A stretch of 64,000 nt of DNA, from NCBI GenBank assembly GCA_047967505.1, contig CM106538.1. One strand, 5' to 3'. The notes below the pieces were generated by a model. That model made no database searches. It saw only the letters and a list, made by a program, of their open reading frames with translations, and was not told where the DNA came from. This DNA is from Dipteris shenzhenensis (lineage: Eukaryota; Polypodiophyta; Polypodiopsida; Gleicheniales). Below are positions 1-10,660 of this stretch, piece by piece; position 1 is the first letter of the stretch; the number at the start of each line of letters is the position of its first letter. Both the position numbers and the translations under genes were made by a program.

Positions 1-580
1 GGATAGTATGGAATGGACATGCTATGATTTATCTTTAGCTCATGCACCACATCTTCAATTAATTCAATTCTAAAAGAGGTTCCTCCATCAGTGAGAATTT
101 CCAAAGGACAACTAAAGCATGAATAAATTTGATCAAAGAGAAATTTTGCAACTGTGCTTGCCTTGCTATTGACTATGGCCTTGGCCTCTGCCCACTGAGT
201 CATGTAATCTATGGCCACCAATAAATAATGCTTGGGAGTGGTCCCACAAAGTCCCACCCCCACCTCTCAAATGGTCCATATGCTAGAATATGCTTCAAGG
301 GCCCAGGAATCAATTGTCACCTTCCAAACTTTTGGCATACTTTACAACTTCGACACCATTCATATACATCCTTATGGAGGTATGGCTAAAAGTAACTTGC
401 ATTAAGAATTCTCCTAGCTATGCTTGCTGAAGCAATATGACCAGAGCATTCATGACACATTTCTAGGATTCTCCTAGTCTCCATGGGTTGGACCACCCCA
501 TGGAGCACCTTGTCTTTTCCCAATTTATAAAGAATGTCACACACATTTTAGGGACAAGCCTTCCTTACCAATCTCTGCTT
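1..580 (-). pseudogene. Gypsy integrase core, partial
   Basis: Minus-strand translation shows the integrase order: a CHEC/CKVC-like zinc region near 460-350, a WDFVGPLP catalytic-aspartate strand near 290-265, and the second aspartate motif LTDGGTSF near 110-85. A frameshift falls just after the first strand, near 230, and in-frame stops occur. The third acidic residue lies beyond the left edge. It follows the second RNase H of the same polyprotein, as expected for gypsy pol. It cannot be functional as written. Confidence 0.8.
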
Positions 581-1570
581 CTATTGTGGAGTTAACCCTC
601 GAGGAAACATGCCTTCTTCCACATATTGATGAACATCTTGCAGTTCTGGCCATCCAGTGTCTACCAAAGAAACCACCCCCTGGTCTTGTACTACAATGTC
701 TTGAGTAGCTAACTCATTTGTCCTTTGATTTTCCTTTCTGTTTATATGAACAAACTTGCAAAAATCAAATTGACTACATAGTGCCATAGCCTTTTGATTA
801 AGCTCCTTCAAATGGGGACTTCTTATCTTGTAATGCCCTTGCATTTGCTTTATAATAAGTTGAGAATCTCCTCTTATTTCCAATTCTTTAACTTGACTTT
901 GAAGACAACCCTCCAAACCAAGAATCAAAGCATTATACTTAGCTGCATTGTTAGTTGTGATACTTGGAAGCTCTTGTCCTCTTGCCCACACCTCTTGACC
1001 TTCAAAATCCATCAAGACTATCCCCCCGGATCCTTGTTGGCCTGAAGGACTAAAAGCCCCATCAAAATACAAGACAAAAGCTGTTGGTGGTGTCTCCATT
1101 TCATCATTAATGTCCTCCTTATATTTATTTTCTTCTCTTAGATCCTGCCATCCTATGAGCAAATCTGCCATAGTGGACCTAGTGGTATTTTCAGTGATAA
1201 AAGAGAAAGAGAACTCTTGAAGCTCTAACAACCATTTTGCAAATCTACCCCCAGGATTCGGCTTGCGAACTAGATATGGTAATACATACTGAGAGGTAAG
1301 GAAGAGGAATGGTCGAGCTAATAAATAGGAGCGAAACTTTCTGACTAAAAACACCAAAGAGAGGGCTTATTGCTCCATTTCTTCATACCTTGTTTTCACC
1401 TCTGTAAGCTGTTAGTTGGCATAATAGATGGGTTTGCATTCTACCTGGCTCTCCTTTTTATAGTAATATAGCACCAACTGAATGCAAAGATACACTTGGA
1501 TTTACATAAAAGTCTTGAGACCAATCATAAGGCTTCAATATTGGGCCTTACTCATGGCCTCCTTAAGTTG
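581..1570 (-). pseudogene. Gypsy RNase H tandem (native RNase H plus second aRNH-type domain)
   Basis: The stretch from 1570 to about 1180 holds the end of the standard gypsy RNase H, with a recognisable RFAKWLLELQEF motif. A second RNase H follows at about 1080-690. It has the FDGAFSP first catalytic aspartate, an LGLEGCLQ helix with a glutamate and an IRGDSQL aspartate strand. The open part at 1357-581 codes 258 residues. A second, archaeal-like RNase H between the native domain and the integrase is established for Tat-lineage plant elements. The first RNase H is interrupted by stops near 1366 and upstream. The motifs are plain, so the identification is firm although the gene is dead. Confidence 0.83.
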
Positions 1571-2146
1571 CTAAAAAGACTCTTGTTGCTCCACATCCCA
1601 TTGGAAAGAAACTCCTTTTCTTGTCAACAAGTTCATGGGATGCAATATCTCTATGAAATTATCACAAAAGCATTGATAATACTTGCTTTTTCCTAGAATT
1701 CTGTGAACACCAGTGACACTCTCAAGACTTGGCAACGCCATGATAGCTTGAACCTTGTCAGGATCCATTTATAGCCCTTCTTTAGACCCAATATGCCCCA
1801 AAAAGACTACTTTTGTTTGAGCCAAATGGCACTTGCTAGGATTTAGACATGCTTTTGCTTCATCAAAGGACATCTTTAACTTCTCCATGTGATCTATGCA
1901 TCGAGAATAAATGCAAAAATCATCCAAAAACACCCTTATGAACTTTCCCAAGTAAGGCTCAAGCACTTGACTCATGAACCTTTGAAATGTAGCTGGTGCA
2001 TTGGTCAACCCAAAAGGCATCACTCTGTAAGAAAAAACTCCCCAGGGTGTGACAAATGATGTTTTCTTTTGATCTTCCTCCACAATACAAATTTAAAAGT
2101 ACCCAAAATACCCATCACATAGAGAATACATCTCATGCCCTGCTAC
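1571..2146 (-). pseudogene. Gypsy reverse transcriptase, palm and thumb part
   Basis: The translation contains the RT core motifs VMPFGLTNAPATFQR and VFLDDFCIYS, the catalytic aspartate pair, then CHLAQTKVVFLGHI and the connection segment LGKSKYYQCF. The catalytic site is preserved. Short blocks are separated by in-frame stops near 2084 and 1770. The 5' end is cut at 2146 by the copia insertion, and the missing fingers domain is at 12850-13073. The last bases before the insertion, 2142-2146, are GCTAC, one copy of the target duplication. Confidence 0.87.
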
Positions 2147-2499
2147 TGTGAAGATAGTGGGAGAGAAGGAAAGAGTCTCACTTGCGGCTTTCTCACATAT
2201 ACCAATGGGGGAGTACACATAAAGGTGGAGGCTGAAAACAGTTTTCCTCTTCTTAGTTGTGAAAGTAAAAACAACTCTAGTACAAAGAAATAGAAGAACC
2301 CTATATGTGGGTCTCAAACCAAACTCAGCTAACTAAGGTGGCATACTAACTAAGCCACGAACTTGAGTACATAAGGATAGCTATCATCGAGCTATTATTC
2401 ATGGGCAGTGTACCAACTGCATCTGCAGCTAACAAGTCGGTGACATAAATGCACAACGGTCACCCTGGCATATCACGAGTGGAGCTCGATATCTCAACG
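2147..2499 (-). repeat. Copia 3' LTR
   Basis: This 353-bp LTR begins TGTGAAGATAGTGGG on the plus strand and ends ATATCTCAACG. The expected terminal CA is mutated to CG. On the minus strand a purine-rich GAGGAGGAG run lies just upstream (2500-2512) and can serve as the polypurine tract. It aligns along its length with the copies at 9506 and 12498. Confidence 0.9.
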
Positions 2500-2897
2500 C
2501 TCCTCCTCGAGATCAATCCCAATACTTGCACACCAAGTAGGTCTCTGAACTTGCGTAGCTTCTCTATGCCTAATGCCTTCGTAAATATGTCAGCTACCTG
2601 ATCCTCTGTGCTAGATCAATAAGACCTAGTAAATCCTTCTCCTGCACATAGTGATAATGCACCTCGATGTGCTTTGTTCTAGCATGATAGACTGGGTTCT
2701 TTGCCAAGTGTATACTGCTCATCTTGTCACAATAAATGACAATTGGCCCATTTGTAGACTGATGCATATCATAAAGTAGCTTATGCAACCAAGCTACCTC
2801 ACATGCAGCCATTGTTGCACCCCTGTACTCAGCCTCTCTGCTCGACAAAGGCTGTTTCTTGGTGCTCCAAGTGACTACAGCACTCCCAAAAGAGAAC
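2500..2897 (-). pseudogene. Copia RNase H, C-terminal part
   Basis: Translation from 2897 gives the copia RNase H block FGSAVVTWSTKK, then SSREAEYRGA with the catalytic glutamate, VIYCDKMSSIHLA with an aspartate, and HTKHIEVHYHYV with the terminal histidine. The family usually reads EAEY.A and D..SAI.LA. The N-terminal part of the same domain is at 4019-4224, beyond the inserted solo LTR. This is the last coding segment before the 3' LTR. Lacking its RT, it cannot work. Confidence 0.85.
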
Positions 2898-4018
2898 TGT
2901 TGATTCTGTGCCAACATGAACTTATGAAGAAAGAGAAGGTGATACAACTTTGTGTTACGACTTTGTGACACAACTTTGTGTTACGACTTTGTGACACAAC
3001 TTTGTGTAACAACTTTGTGTTACAACTTTGTGTTACAACTTCTACATGTAGAGAGAGAATGTGTTACAACTTTGTGTTACAACTTTGTGATACAACTTTG
3101 TGTTACAACTTTGTGATACGACTTTGTGTTACATGCAGAGAGAGAAGCTCTCCAACTTGTATAAATACCCCATAATGGAAGGAAGCCCGCACTCTTTGGG
3201 GCATTGTGTTGAGTCTACTTTGGTATTCCAAGCATTTGTCTCAAGTGTCCATGCTTCCTTGCACTGCACATCCAAAAGCATGTCCTAACCTTGCAACCCT
3301 TCTCCCCTCTCCTCCAACCCTGCAACCCACCCTCTCCCTCTCCTCCTCCCTCCTCCTCCTTCCTCCTTCTCCTCCTCCTCCCTCCTCCTCCTCCTCCTCC
3401 TCCTCCCCCCTCCTCCTCCTCCTCTCTCCTCCCCCTCCCTCCTCTTCTTCCCTCCTCCTCCTCCCTCCTCTCTCTTCTTTCACCCATGCTCTTACACCTT
3501 CTTCCTCTCCCACTCCTATGCTTTCCTAAACCCTTAAACTCCATGATCTATGAGGGAGACGAGTTCTCCACCATGTACTCTACTCTGAACCTTGGATCCT
3601 TCTTCTAACCCTGGACTCCTTCTAAACCCTGGAACCTCCTTCTGAACCCTGGAACTCTTTCTGAACCTTGGAACCTCCTTCTGAACCCTGGAACTACTCC
3701 TAAACCCTGGAACTCTTTCTAAACCGTGGAACCTCCTTCTGAACCCTTAAACTCCTCCTAAACCCTACAACCCCCAATGAAGGCGAAAGCCTTCATTACC
3801 TCAACAAGGATGGTATACGTTTCTTTTACACATGCTTGCACTTTGTTTGCTTACCACACTTAAGCCTACGTCTCTCACTAGAACATGACTCGAGGTCCTA
3901 AGCTATACATATACTACAACCGACAATCCCAATATATCTGTAGGTGACAAAAAGCCTCGGAACCCTGCAACATAGAATACCTAGCTCTTCCTACGAAAGC
4001 AGTAGGAAAGAGCCAACA
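2898..4018 (+). mobile_element. Solo LTR of the Athila-like family
   Basis: This 1121-bp solo LTR starts TGTTGATTCTGTGCC, ends AGCCAACA and is flanked by the perfect target duplication AGAAC (2893-2897 and 4019-4023). It is the same LTR family, in opposite orientation, as those of the complete element at 28368-43761. It contains an array of about 15-bp AACTTTGTGTTAC-type repeats (2940-3140), a TATA-like box TATAAATA at 3160-3167, a pyrimidine tract rich in TCC (3290-3480) and degenerate AACCCTGGAAC-type repeats (3600-3770). Several substitutions separate it from the paired LTRs, so it is probably older. It splits the copia RNase H. Confidence 0.92.
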
Positions 4019-4624
4019 AGAACACATATACTGGTAGATCGTCTATCAGAAATACTACCAGCCCAATCAGCATCAATGTATCCATGCAACTGTATCTGAA
4101 CCCCAGTCTCATAAAATAGTTCATATTGCAATGTGGACTTCACATACCTGAGTATGTGTCTAGCCGCATCCAAATGTGATTTCCTTGGAGGTTGCATAAA
4201 CTGACTTACCAATCCAAGGCTCAAAAGAAGTGGGTTCTGGTTCCTGTATCACTTTGACCATATAGGCATAGTAAATGGCTATAAATCCATCATATTTCAG
4301 CCTATCCACAGGATACCTAGATCTGGTAGATGTGCACAAAATAGGCTCACTTCCAGGTGCTCTCAAAACATCCCTGGTCTTCCTTACTCTAGGTGTAACA
4401 ATAGAAGGAATACCCAACTCATCATCAATGCTCTGTTCTGAGCCACTAGATTCACCATCCACAAAAGGGTGACCTGCATTCACATCAAACGTGGGCTGAT
4501 CTACCTTCTCTTTTCCTTTTCGGGATACCTGCATACAACTATCTGCATTGCTTTGAGGAGATTCTCTTGATCTCAATCTACCTGTCCATGGCGAAGTATG
4601 TGAACCATTGCTAGAGGACACTGT
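4019..4624 (-). pseudogene. Copia pol remnant lacking most of RT
   Basis: From 4624 the minus strand reads a low-complexity linker, typical of the stretch between integrase and RT, ending near 4212 at PEPTSFE, the usual start of the RT region. It then jumps at about 4212 directly to GLVSQFMQPPRKSHL, the RNase H entry, followed by DADWAGSI. Nearly the whole RT palm, including the YVDD block, is missing. This is an internal deletion. The 3' part continues across the solo LTR at 2500-2897, and the 5' part continues at 7276 beyond the gag-only insertion. Confidence 0.8.
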
Positions 4625-4913
4625 TGTTGGAATACTGAAAAGAAAGAGTAGAGTGGACACAAACTCAGAATACTTGCTTATAGAATGAAGAAGAAAGAGG
4701 TCCTTAAGTAGGCACCTCATACAAGGTCACTGACATCACTGATGACCTCAGAGCTCCACAATCATCTCCTCAATCTGCTCCTAGATTCACTCAATCATCC
4801 TATGTGGCTTTTCCACCACCTAACTGTGCTTGTGGGCACCTAACTGTGCCTCTAGCACTCACACATAGAAACATAAGGTGTGCCTGAGGCATACACCTTG
4901 AGATATCCCAACA
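4625..4913 (-). repeat. 3' LTR of gag-only element
   Basis: The plus strand runs from TGTTGGAATACTG to GATATCCCAACA. It matches 6982-7270 base for base in the stretches compared. Confidence 0.93.
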
Positions 4914-5294
4914 AACCCCCCCTCAAGGAAATGCCTCAGGCTATGTCAAGGATACATCTAGTCTCATAGTTTCTCATGCCATCTCATGGTGGTCAAGGAT
5001 AAATCTATGGCTAGGTTCTCATGCTAGCAAGGGTTCCCTTGGGTGTAAGGTAAACAAAAAGGGATACAAACAGACCTTCCAATGGTTATCTCCCCTACAT
5101 GTACATGCACACAATGTCTGTAGGAGGTACCATGGAACAAACATACACATGGCCTACATCATAAGGTGACCAGAGGTGTTTACAAAACACACAAAACACA
5201 ACACACAATAATTTATTTTCATTCATTTTGGAGGACTATCCGGGCTGAGTACCTTGACATAAAAAGAGAGATCTGGAGCATACATAGAGATGAT

Positions 5295-6125
5295 TTAAAA
5301 TGCATAATCTTCATGGGATGCCTCATCTGGTGGAGGCAAATTCACTGTAAGTAGATTTGCATTTTCTGTCTTTGCTTTGTCTCTGCAAAACTTCTCACTA
5401 TGGTTGTTTTTGCCACAATGCTTGCATGGATTAACTTTGAAGCAGTCCTTTGAAAGGTGATTTGTCTTTCCACAGTGATTGCAAGGAAAATACTTGCCCT
5501 TCTGGAATTTCATAACATAAGCAGTGTCATTGCCTTTCCTTAACTCCATATGTCTTTCTTCTTCTTGGAGAGCTGAGATAATGCCTTCAAGGTTTGGATT
5601 GGGAAGATTCTTCAAAGTGCTTACAATGTGATCAAAGCTTTCAGGCATACTCTTAAGTAGTACTGCCATAGCATCATCAGGGGTGATAGGAGAGTTGATA
5701 GAAGCTAACTGAGTCATAAGACTCCGCATATAGTTGACATGGGCAGCTAAAGTAGTATCACTTGCCATCTTTAATTCAAAGAAAGAGATTTTAAGTGATA
5801 GTTTAGAAATATGAGAGCTTGCACCAAAAATCAAATCTAGCTTCTGCCATGCTTCCGATGGAGACTCCAAGTCAGATATATGATGTATGTAATCATCACC
5901 CAAAGCTAAAGCAATTATACCATATGCTTTTTCTTCTCTTGTTGGATCCCTTGCCGGTCGTGTCGGAGCTGAAGATTCCCAAGCATTTGAGGCCGTAGAA
6001 GAAGCGGTAGGAGTAGATTTGACAAGTCCCCATAAGTTCTCCCGCATTAATGCAAATTTTACCTTCATTTGCCATGTATGGAACCCCTTTCCATTGAACT
6101 TCTCAAGATTATATATGGTAGCCAT
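5295..6125 (-). CDS. Copia-type Gag nucleocapsid protein of the gag-only element
   Basis: An intact 276-codon frame starts at an ATG (6123-6125) and ends in HEDYAF. Residues about 8-40 carry the FNGKGFHTWQMKVKFAL start typical of copia Gag (UBN2/retrotran_gag family). Residues about 60-190 are the helical capsid-like region. Two CX2CX4HX4C zinc knuckles near residues 216-245 (CNHCGKTNH, CKHCGKNNH) should bind the element RNA. Expected role: forming cytoplasmic particles that package the transcript, using enzymes supplied in trans. The first ATG gives the same N-terminus that the decayed copy at 16757 would have had. No enzyme domain follows. This is one of the few intact coding frames in the window. 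Confidence 0.9.
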   Translation of the reverse strand: MATIYNLEKFNGKGFHTWQMKVKFALMRENLWGLVKSTPTASSTASNAWESSAPTRPARDPTREEKAYGIIALALGDDYIHHISDLESPSEAWQKLDLIFGASSHISKLSLKISFFELKMASDTTLAAHVNYMRSLMTQLASINSPITPDDAMAVLLKSMPESFDHIVSTLKNLPNPNLEGIISALQEEERHMELRKGNDTAYVMKFQKGKYFPCNHCGKTNHLSKDCFKVNPCKHCGKNNHSEKFCRDKAKTENANLLTVNLPPPDEASHEDYAF

Positions 6126-6968
6126 GAGAGGGTCTCACCCAGATATTGGGCAGTGTCTATCTCTCTTACAAGGCAAAAATAACTGAAAGACTTCCAAAAT
6201 ATGAGCACTTAATGTAGCAAATAGTAGTGACTAGATTTCAAACAATGATGCTTCTTCTTACATGCTTCATAGAAGTGGATGAAATAAACATTTTCCAATC
6301 AAAACCAGGTCTAGCAAGTCAAAACAAAACTGAATCCACACTTGTACTGAAGTTATTGAAAGCTTCAAAAAACCAGAAATGCTAGAGTAGCATTTTATGT
6401 AGCATCATCTTCAAAAACTTGTCCAAAACTGTCAAAACTGAAAAGCTGAACTTGGAGGGCTTGTAGCTCACTCTTCAAAGCAAGGAAAAGAGGGCTTTCT
6501 GAAGCAAAAGAAAGCTCATATACCAGAGAAGGTCCAGCACAGAGGTTGGACAAAATGGTGCGCACTTTTGCCCGGGAGAGTTGCTACAGGCTGAAACTGA
6601 GTTTTGACGATTTCTCCCTCGTTACTGAACCAAATGACCTGAAAATGGCTCAAAATCTTTGTCTTGAGGTCGCCCATCTACTCCTAAGAGTGCTCAGGCA
6701 ATGGCAGAGTATGCAGGGAGTATTGAGCAACAGAAGAAATTCGCTGTTTGGAGAATGGCAGCCACCACAGACGTTTTTTCTTCAATTGCTTGCAGGTGGA
6801 AGTTTGCCCATACTAGAGGAGTTTCCAGCTCAGAGGGTTTGGGCAATGGCTGTTTGTAGATGGAGAACCAAGCTCTCAAAGATTTTGGGAAGAAAGAGGA
6901 AAATGGAGAAGAAGAAGATGAAGAAGAAGATGATGATGTGGCAGAAATGGGCTCAAGGGGGATCAAAG
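6126..6968 (-). other. Leader of the gag-only element
   Basis: This is the untranslated stretch between the primer site and gag. It contains a purine-rich GAAGAA/GATGAA microsatellite on the plus strand (6897-6942). Parts resemble the leaders at 14897-15557 and 15891-16756. No supported gene was seen on either strand. Confidence 0.65.
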
Positions 6969-6981
6969 GGCTCTGATACCA
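6969..6981 (-). other. Primer binding site (initiator tRNA-Met)
   Basis: The minus strand reads TGGTATCAGAGCC directly after the 5' LTR end. This is the standard copia primer site for initiator tRNA-Met. Confidence 0.9.
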
Positions 6982-7270
6982 TGTTGGAATACTGAAAAGA
7001 AAGAGTAGAGTGGACACAAACTCAGAATACTTGCTTATAGAATGAAGAAGAAAGAGGTCCTTAAGTAGGCACCTCATACAAGGTCACTGACATCACTGAT
7101 GACCTCAGAGCTCCACAATCATCTCCTCAATCTGCTCCTAGATTCACTCAATCATCCTATGTGGCTTTTCCACCACCTAACTGTGCTTGTGGGCACCTAA
7201 CTGTGCCTCTAGCACTCACACATAGAAACATAAGGTGTGCCTGAGGCATACACCTTGAGATATCCCAACA
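6982..7270 (-). repeat. 5' LTR of gag-only element
   Basis: Pair of the LTR at 4625-4913. It is followed on the plus strand by ACTGT (7271-7275), the second target-duplication copy. Confidence 0.93.
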
Positions 7271-7275
7271 ACTGT

Positions 7276-8190
7276 AGGTCCACTAATATTTTGTGATTGC
7301 TGCTGTGAATTCTGTGCAACATTACCATTTTGTGCATCTACATCATCAATCACATTTATTGGTTTATACCAGATGCTCATCTCATCAAAAACAACATCTC
7401 TGCTCACTGTAAACTTACGAGTAGAAGGGTTATAGCATCTATACCCTTTCTACTGTAGAGAATAACCAATAAAGATGCACTTCTTAGCTTTTGGATCCAA
7501 CTTGGACCTCAACTCATCTGGCACATGAACATAGGCAATGCAACCAAAAATTTTCAAATGAGAAATATATGGTTTCCTACCAGTATACATCTCCTCTAGC
7601 GTCATGCCATGTATTGCTACAGTGGGAGTCCTATTCATTATGTAAACTGCTGGAGCAACTGCTTCAGCCCAATAATAATCTAGTAGGTCTTTTTTATTTA
7701 GCATGGCCCGAGATACCTCTCCAATATGCCTGTTTTTCCTTTCTATAAGTCCATTTTGCTATGGGGTATGAATGCATGAATATTGCTGCTTTATGCCATG
7801 CTCCTGCAGGAACCTTGCAAACTCATTTGAGAGGTACTCTCCCCCTCCATCTGACCTTAGGCATTTTATTTGCATGCCTATTTCTTTTTCAACCATAGCT
7901 TTAAAAGCTTTGAAATGCCCAAACACATCACTTTTCTTTTTCATAAAGTACACCCAAACTTTTCTGCTATAGTCATCAATAAAAGTGACAAAATAATGAC
8001 AGCCTCCAATAGATGCATCTTTAGTAGTCCACACATCGGAGTGGATTAATTCCAATGGCTTCTTACTTTCTTGAACATGTCTAGGAAATAGTTTCCTTGC
8101 CTGTTTTCCAAATTGATATGCTTCACATATCTTATGCATTTCTACAACCTTGAATTTAGGCAATCCTGCAACAATATTTTGGGCTTGCAT
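7276..8190 (-). pseudogene. Copia integrase (inner copy)
   Basis: Minus-strand frames give the integrase catalytic core. The pre-core KKPLELIHSDVWTT holds the first aspartate, FIDDYSRKVWVYFM follows, and CLRSDGGGEY holds the second aspartate. After an in-frame TAG at about 7760 (C-I-H-T-P then stop, where the family has Q-N-G), the frame continues to the glutamate helix and then WAEAV..AVYIMNRTPT and LKIFGCIAYVHVP (7704-7450). All catalytic residues are recognisable. The stop at 7760 and a further break near 7445 inactivate it. The C-terminal linker is cut by the gag-only element at 7275. Confidence 0.85.
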
Positions 8191-8199
8191 TGATTTAAG

Positions 8200-8882
8200 T
8201 CACTGTATAAGTCGCTGTACATTAACATGACCAATGAATTTATGCCAGATATCAATATCTGAAACTACACCAGTCCCAGGTGCAAACATTGCTGCACTCA
8301 ATTCAGTCATGTCCACATCCAACGTAAACATCCTGCCCTTCTTCTTTCCTTTTGCTATCAAGCGACCATTATTTTTCATATCCTCAACACAGCATCCATG
8401 AGGATTAAATCTGACCTGCAAGCCTTGCTCAACCATTTGACCAACAGAAACCAGGTTCTTGGTGATATTTGGGACATGAAATACATCAAACAGGTATTTC
8501 TTTTTCCCATCGTGCATAGACCCAATGGAAGCAAGTGCACTGCAATTTTCTTCACCTTCATGTGGTAGTCATTGATACTCATATTTTCTCTCTGCACATT
8601 GTGCAACTCCTGCTTGAGCTGCATTTTCCTGGCTTGCATATTTGTGCTGTACATCTTTGCCAAAGTATCCCATGCCTCCTTTGGCATACTTGCATCTTGA
8701 ATATGCACAATCATAGAATCTGAAATACTGATAGACAGCCAGTACATAACTTTTCTGGCTCTCTCATGCCATTCTTTAAATGCATGCATTTCCTGTTGAT
8801 TGGGAACATTAGGAAGAACTGGTTCTTCTTCATTTCCTGTAATGAACTCCCAATAGCCTTTTCCCATAAGGAAATTTGTCAT
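8200..8882 (-). pseudogene. Copia gag fused to pre-integrase by internal deletion
   Basis: The frame from 8882 gives the Gag N-terminus (MGKGYWEFI, then a helical region with SINDYHMKVKKIA). It switches at about 8525 to the GAG-pre-integrase block (DVFHVPNITKNLVSVGQ, then DIDIWHKFIGHVNVQRL). Against the outer copy at 10473-11640, about 0.7 kb is missing, covering the zinc knuckle and the protease. The junction lies at GCATAGACCCAATGG (8515-8529). The deleted polyprotein cannot mature itself. It belongs to the inner copia copy whose LTR is at 9506-9858. Confidence 0.82.
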
Positions 8883-9505
8883 TCTAAACTTCCATGCTTA
8901 GAAGTTATTCTTGTCAAGCTTTTCGGTGACAATCTGTGAAAGAGAATCAGACGCCATTATAGAACACTACAGAAATATTCTGTGACTGCAAAAAACACAG
9001 CTTCTGCCTCACAAGGGAAAATCTGCAAAACTAATAAAAGTGGTATTTGACCACGCAGTCACTTCCTAGTGATGATTTTGCATCAACAGGCAATAAGGAT
9101 GATTCTGTAACTCCCAATATCTCTGCGCACAGGCATATGATGCAATTTCTGTGGCAACTTTTCACCGACCTACAGAGCAGTGGTCGCATAGCAAAAACAG
9201 GGCCTTTTTCTCAGTGCTTGCGGAGAACTTCTGCCTCCAAAACGGTGGGCCCTAAAATGGCCTCAAATCAAAATAATAAAGTCCCCGAGGGCTTTTCCCT
9301 CGCCCACAACATATATTGCCCTCTCGCCACACCGCGAAGGGTGTCTCAATCTGAGACAATGCACTCTTGCACTTTTCGGCTGTGCTACCAGTAGAGATTT
9401 GCTCCCAAACTCGAAAAAGGAAAGCAACACTGGTCCTCTTACCAAGACCCCACGAACTTGGTTTGTTTTCTTGAGCTCCTTACCATGAACTAGGCTCTGA
9501 TACCA
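8883..9505 (-). other. Leader and tRNA-Met primer site of inner copia copy
   Basis: This is non-coding leader between LTR and gag, homologous along its length to 11941-12497. The primer site TGGTATCAGAGCC (minus strand, 9493-9505) adjoins the LTR. Confidence 0.8.
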
Positions 9506-9858
9506 TGTGAAGATAGTGGGAGAGAAGGAAGGAGTCTTGCTTGCAGCTTTCTCACATACACAATGGGGGAATACACACAAAGGTGGAGGCTGAAAAATAG
9601 TTTTTCTCTTCTTAGTGTGAAAGCCAAAAGAACTCTAGTACAAAGAAATAGAAGAACCCTATATGTGGGTCTCAAACCAAACTCAGCTAACTAAGGTGGC
9701 ATACTAACTAAGCCACAAACTAGAGTACATAAGGATAGCTTTCATTCAGCTATTATTCATGGGCGGTGTACCAACCGCATCTGCAGCTAACAAGTCGGTG
9801 ACATAAATGCACAACGTTCACCCTGGCATATCACGAGTGGGAGCTCAATATCTCAACA
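9506..9858 (-). repeat. Copia LTR (inner copy, 5' LTR)
   Basis: This 353-bp LTR starts TGTGAAGATAGTGGG and ends ATATCTCAACA on the plus strand, so it keeps the canonical TG...CA. The sequence to its right, from 9859, resumes inside the integrase of the outer copy. It is therefore an internal junction and not the element edge. Confidence 0.9.
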
Positions 9859-10660
9859 ATCTCGCCCTCCATCTGACCTTAGGCATTTTATTTGCAGGCC
9901 TGTTTCTTTTTCAAACATAGCTTTAAAAGCTTTGAAATGCCCAAACACTTCACTTTTCTTTTTCATAAAGTACACCCAAACTTTTCTGTTATAGTCATCA
10001 ATAAAAGTGACAAAATAATGACAGCCTCCAATAGATGCAGCTTTAGTAGTCCACACATCAGAGTGGATTAATTCCAATGGCTTCTTACTTTCTTGAACAT
10101 GTCTAGGAAATAGTTTCCTTGCCTATTTTCCAAATTGATAGGCTTCACATATCTTATGCATTTCTGCAACCTTGAATTTAGGCAATCCTGCAACAATATT
10201 TTGGGCGTGCATTGATTTAAGTCACTATATAAGTCATTGTACATTAACATGACCAATGCATTTATGCCAGATATCAATATCTGCAACTACACCAGTCCCA
10301 TGTGCAAACATTGTTGCACTCAATTCAGGCATGTCCACATCCAACGTAAACATCCTGCCCTTCTTCTTTCCTTTTGCTATCAAGCGACCGTTATTTTTCA
10401 TATCCTCAACAAAGCATCCATGAGGATTAAATATGACCTGCAAGCCCTGCTAAACCATTTGACCAACAGAAACTAGGTTCTTGGTGATATTCGGGACATG
10501 AAATACATCAGACAGGTATTTCTTTTTTCCATCCTCATAGACAAAGGAATTTTACCAATCTGCACAATAGGATGTGCAGTATCATCACCAGTCTCGACAA
10601 ACCCTGGTCTTTCCATTTTCCTTGCATCCTGCATCCATTCTGCATGACCTGTCATGTGAT
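9859..10660 (-). pseudogene. Copia pre-integrase and integrase start (outer copy, truncated)
   Basis: Read downward from 10660: a decayed stretch (10655-10473), the pre-integrase block with DIDIWHKCIGHVNVQ (10443-10234), then, after frame breaks, the integrase core start LIHSDVWTTKAASIGG and FIDDYNRKVWVYFM (10077-9870). It stops at the CLRSDGG motif, where the inner LTR begins. It is nearly identical to 7840-8520 of the inner copy, which confirms one family. The catalytic glutamate and everything downstream are absent. Confidence 0.83.

Larger units (their letters stand above)
4625..7270 (-). mobile_element. Complete gag-only LTR retrotransposon (TR-GAG type)
   Basis: This 2646-bp element has two 289-bp LTRs (4625-4913 and 6982-7270) and a perfect target duplication ACTGT (4620-4624 and 7271-7275). 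A primer site complementary to initiator tRNA-Met adjoins the right LTR, and a polypurine tract GAGGGGGGGTT (minus strand, 4914-4924) adjoins the left. Its only long reading frame is the 276-codon gag. No protease, RT or integrase is present, which matches the described TR-GAG class that depends on a partner for mobility. The LTRs look nearly identical by eye, so the insertion is probably young. It interrupts the copia pol. Confidence 0.93.

Noticed and set aside
3206-3608. Serine/proline and glutamate/arginine-rich frames
   Set aside because: They lie in a simple-sequence tract of an LTR and recur in the other two LTR copies.
6546-6995. 149-codon frame with a lysine/methionine run
   Set aside because: Antisense to a non-coding leader and partly a GAAGAA microsatellite. 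It crosses into the primer site and LTR.
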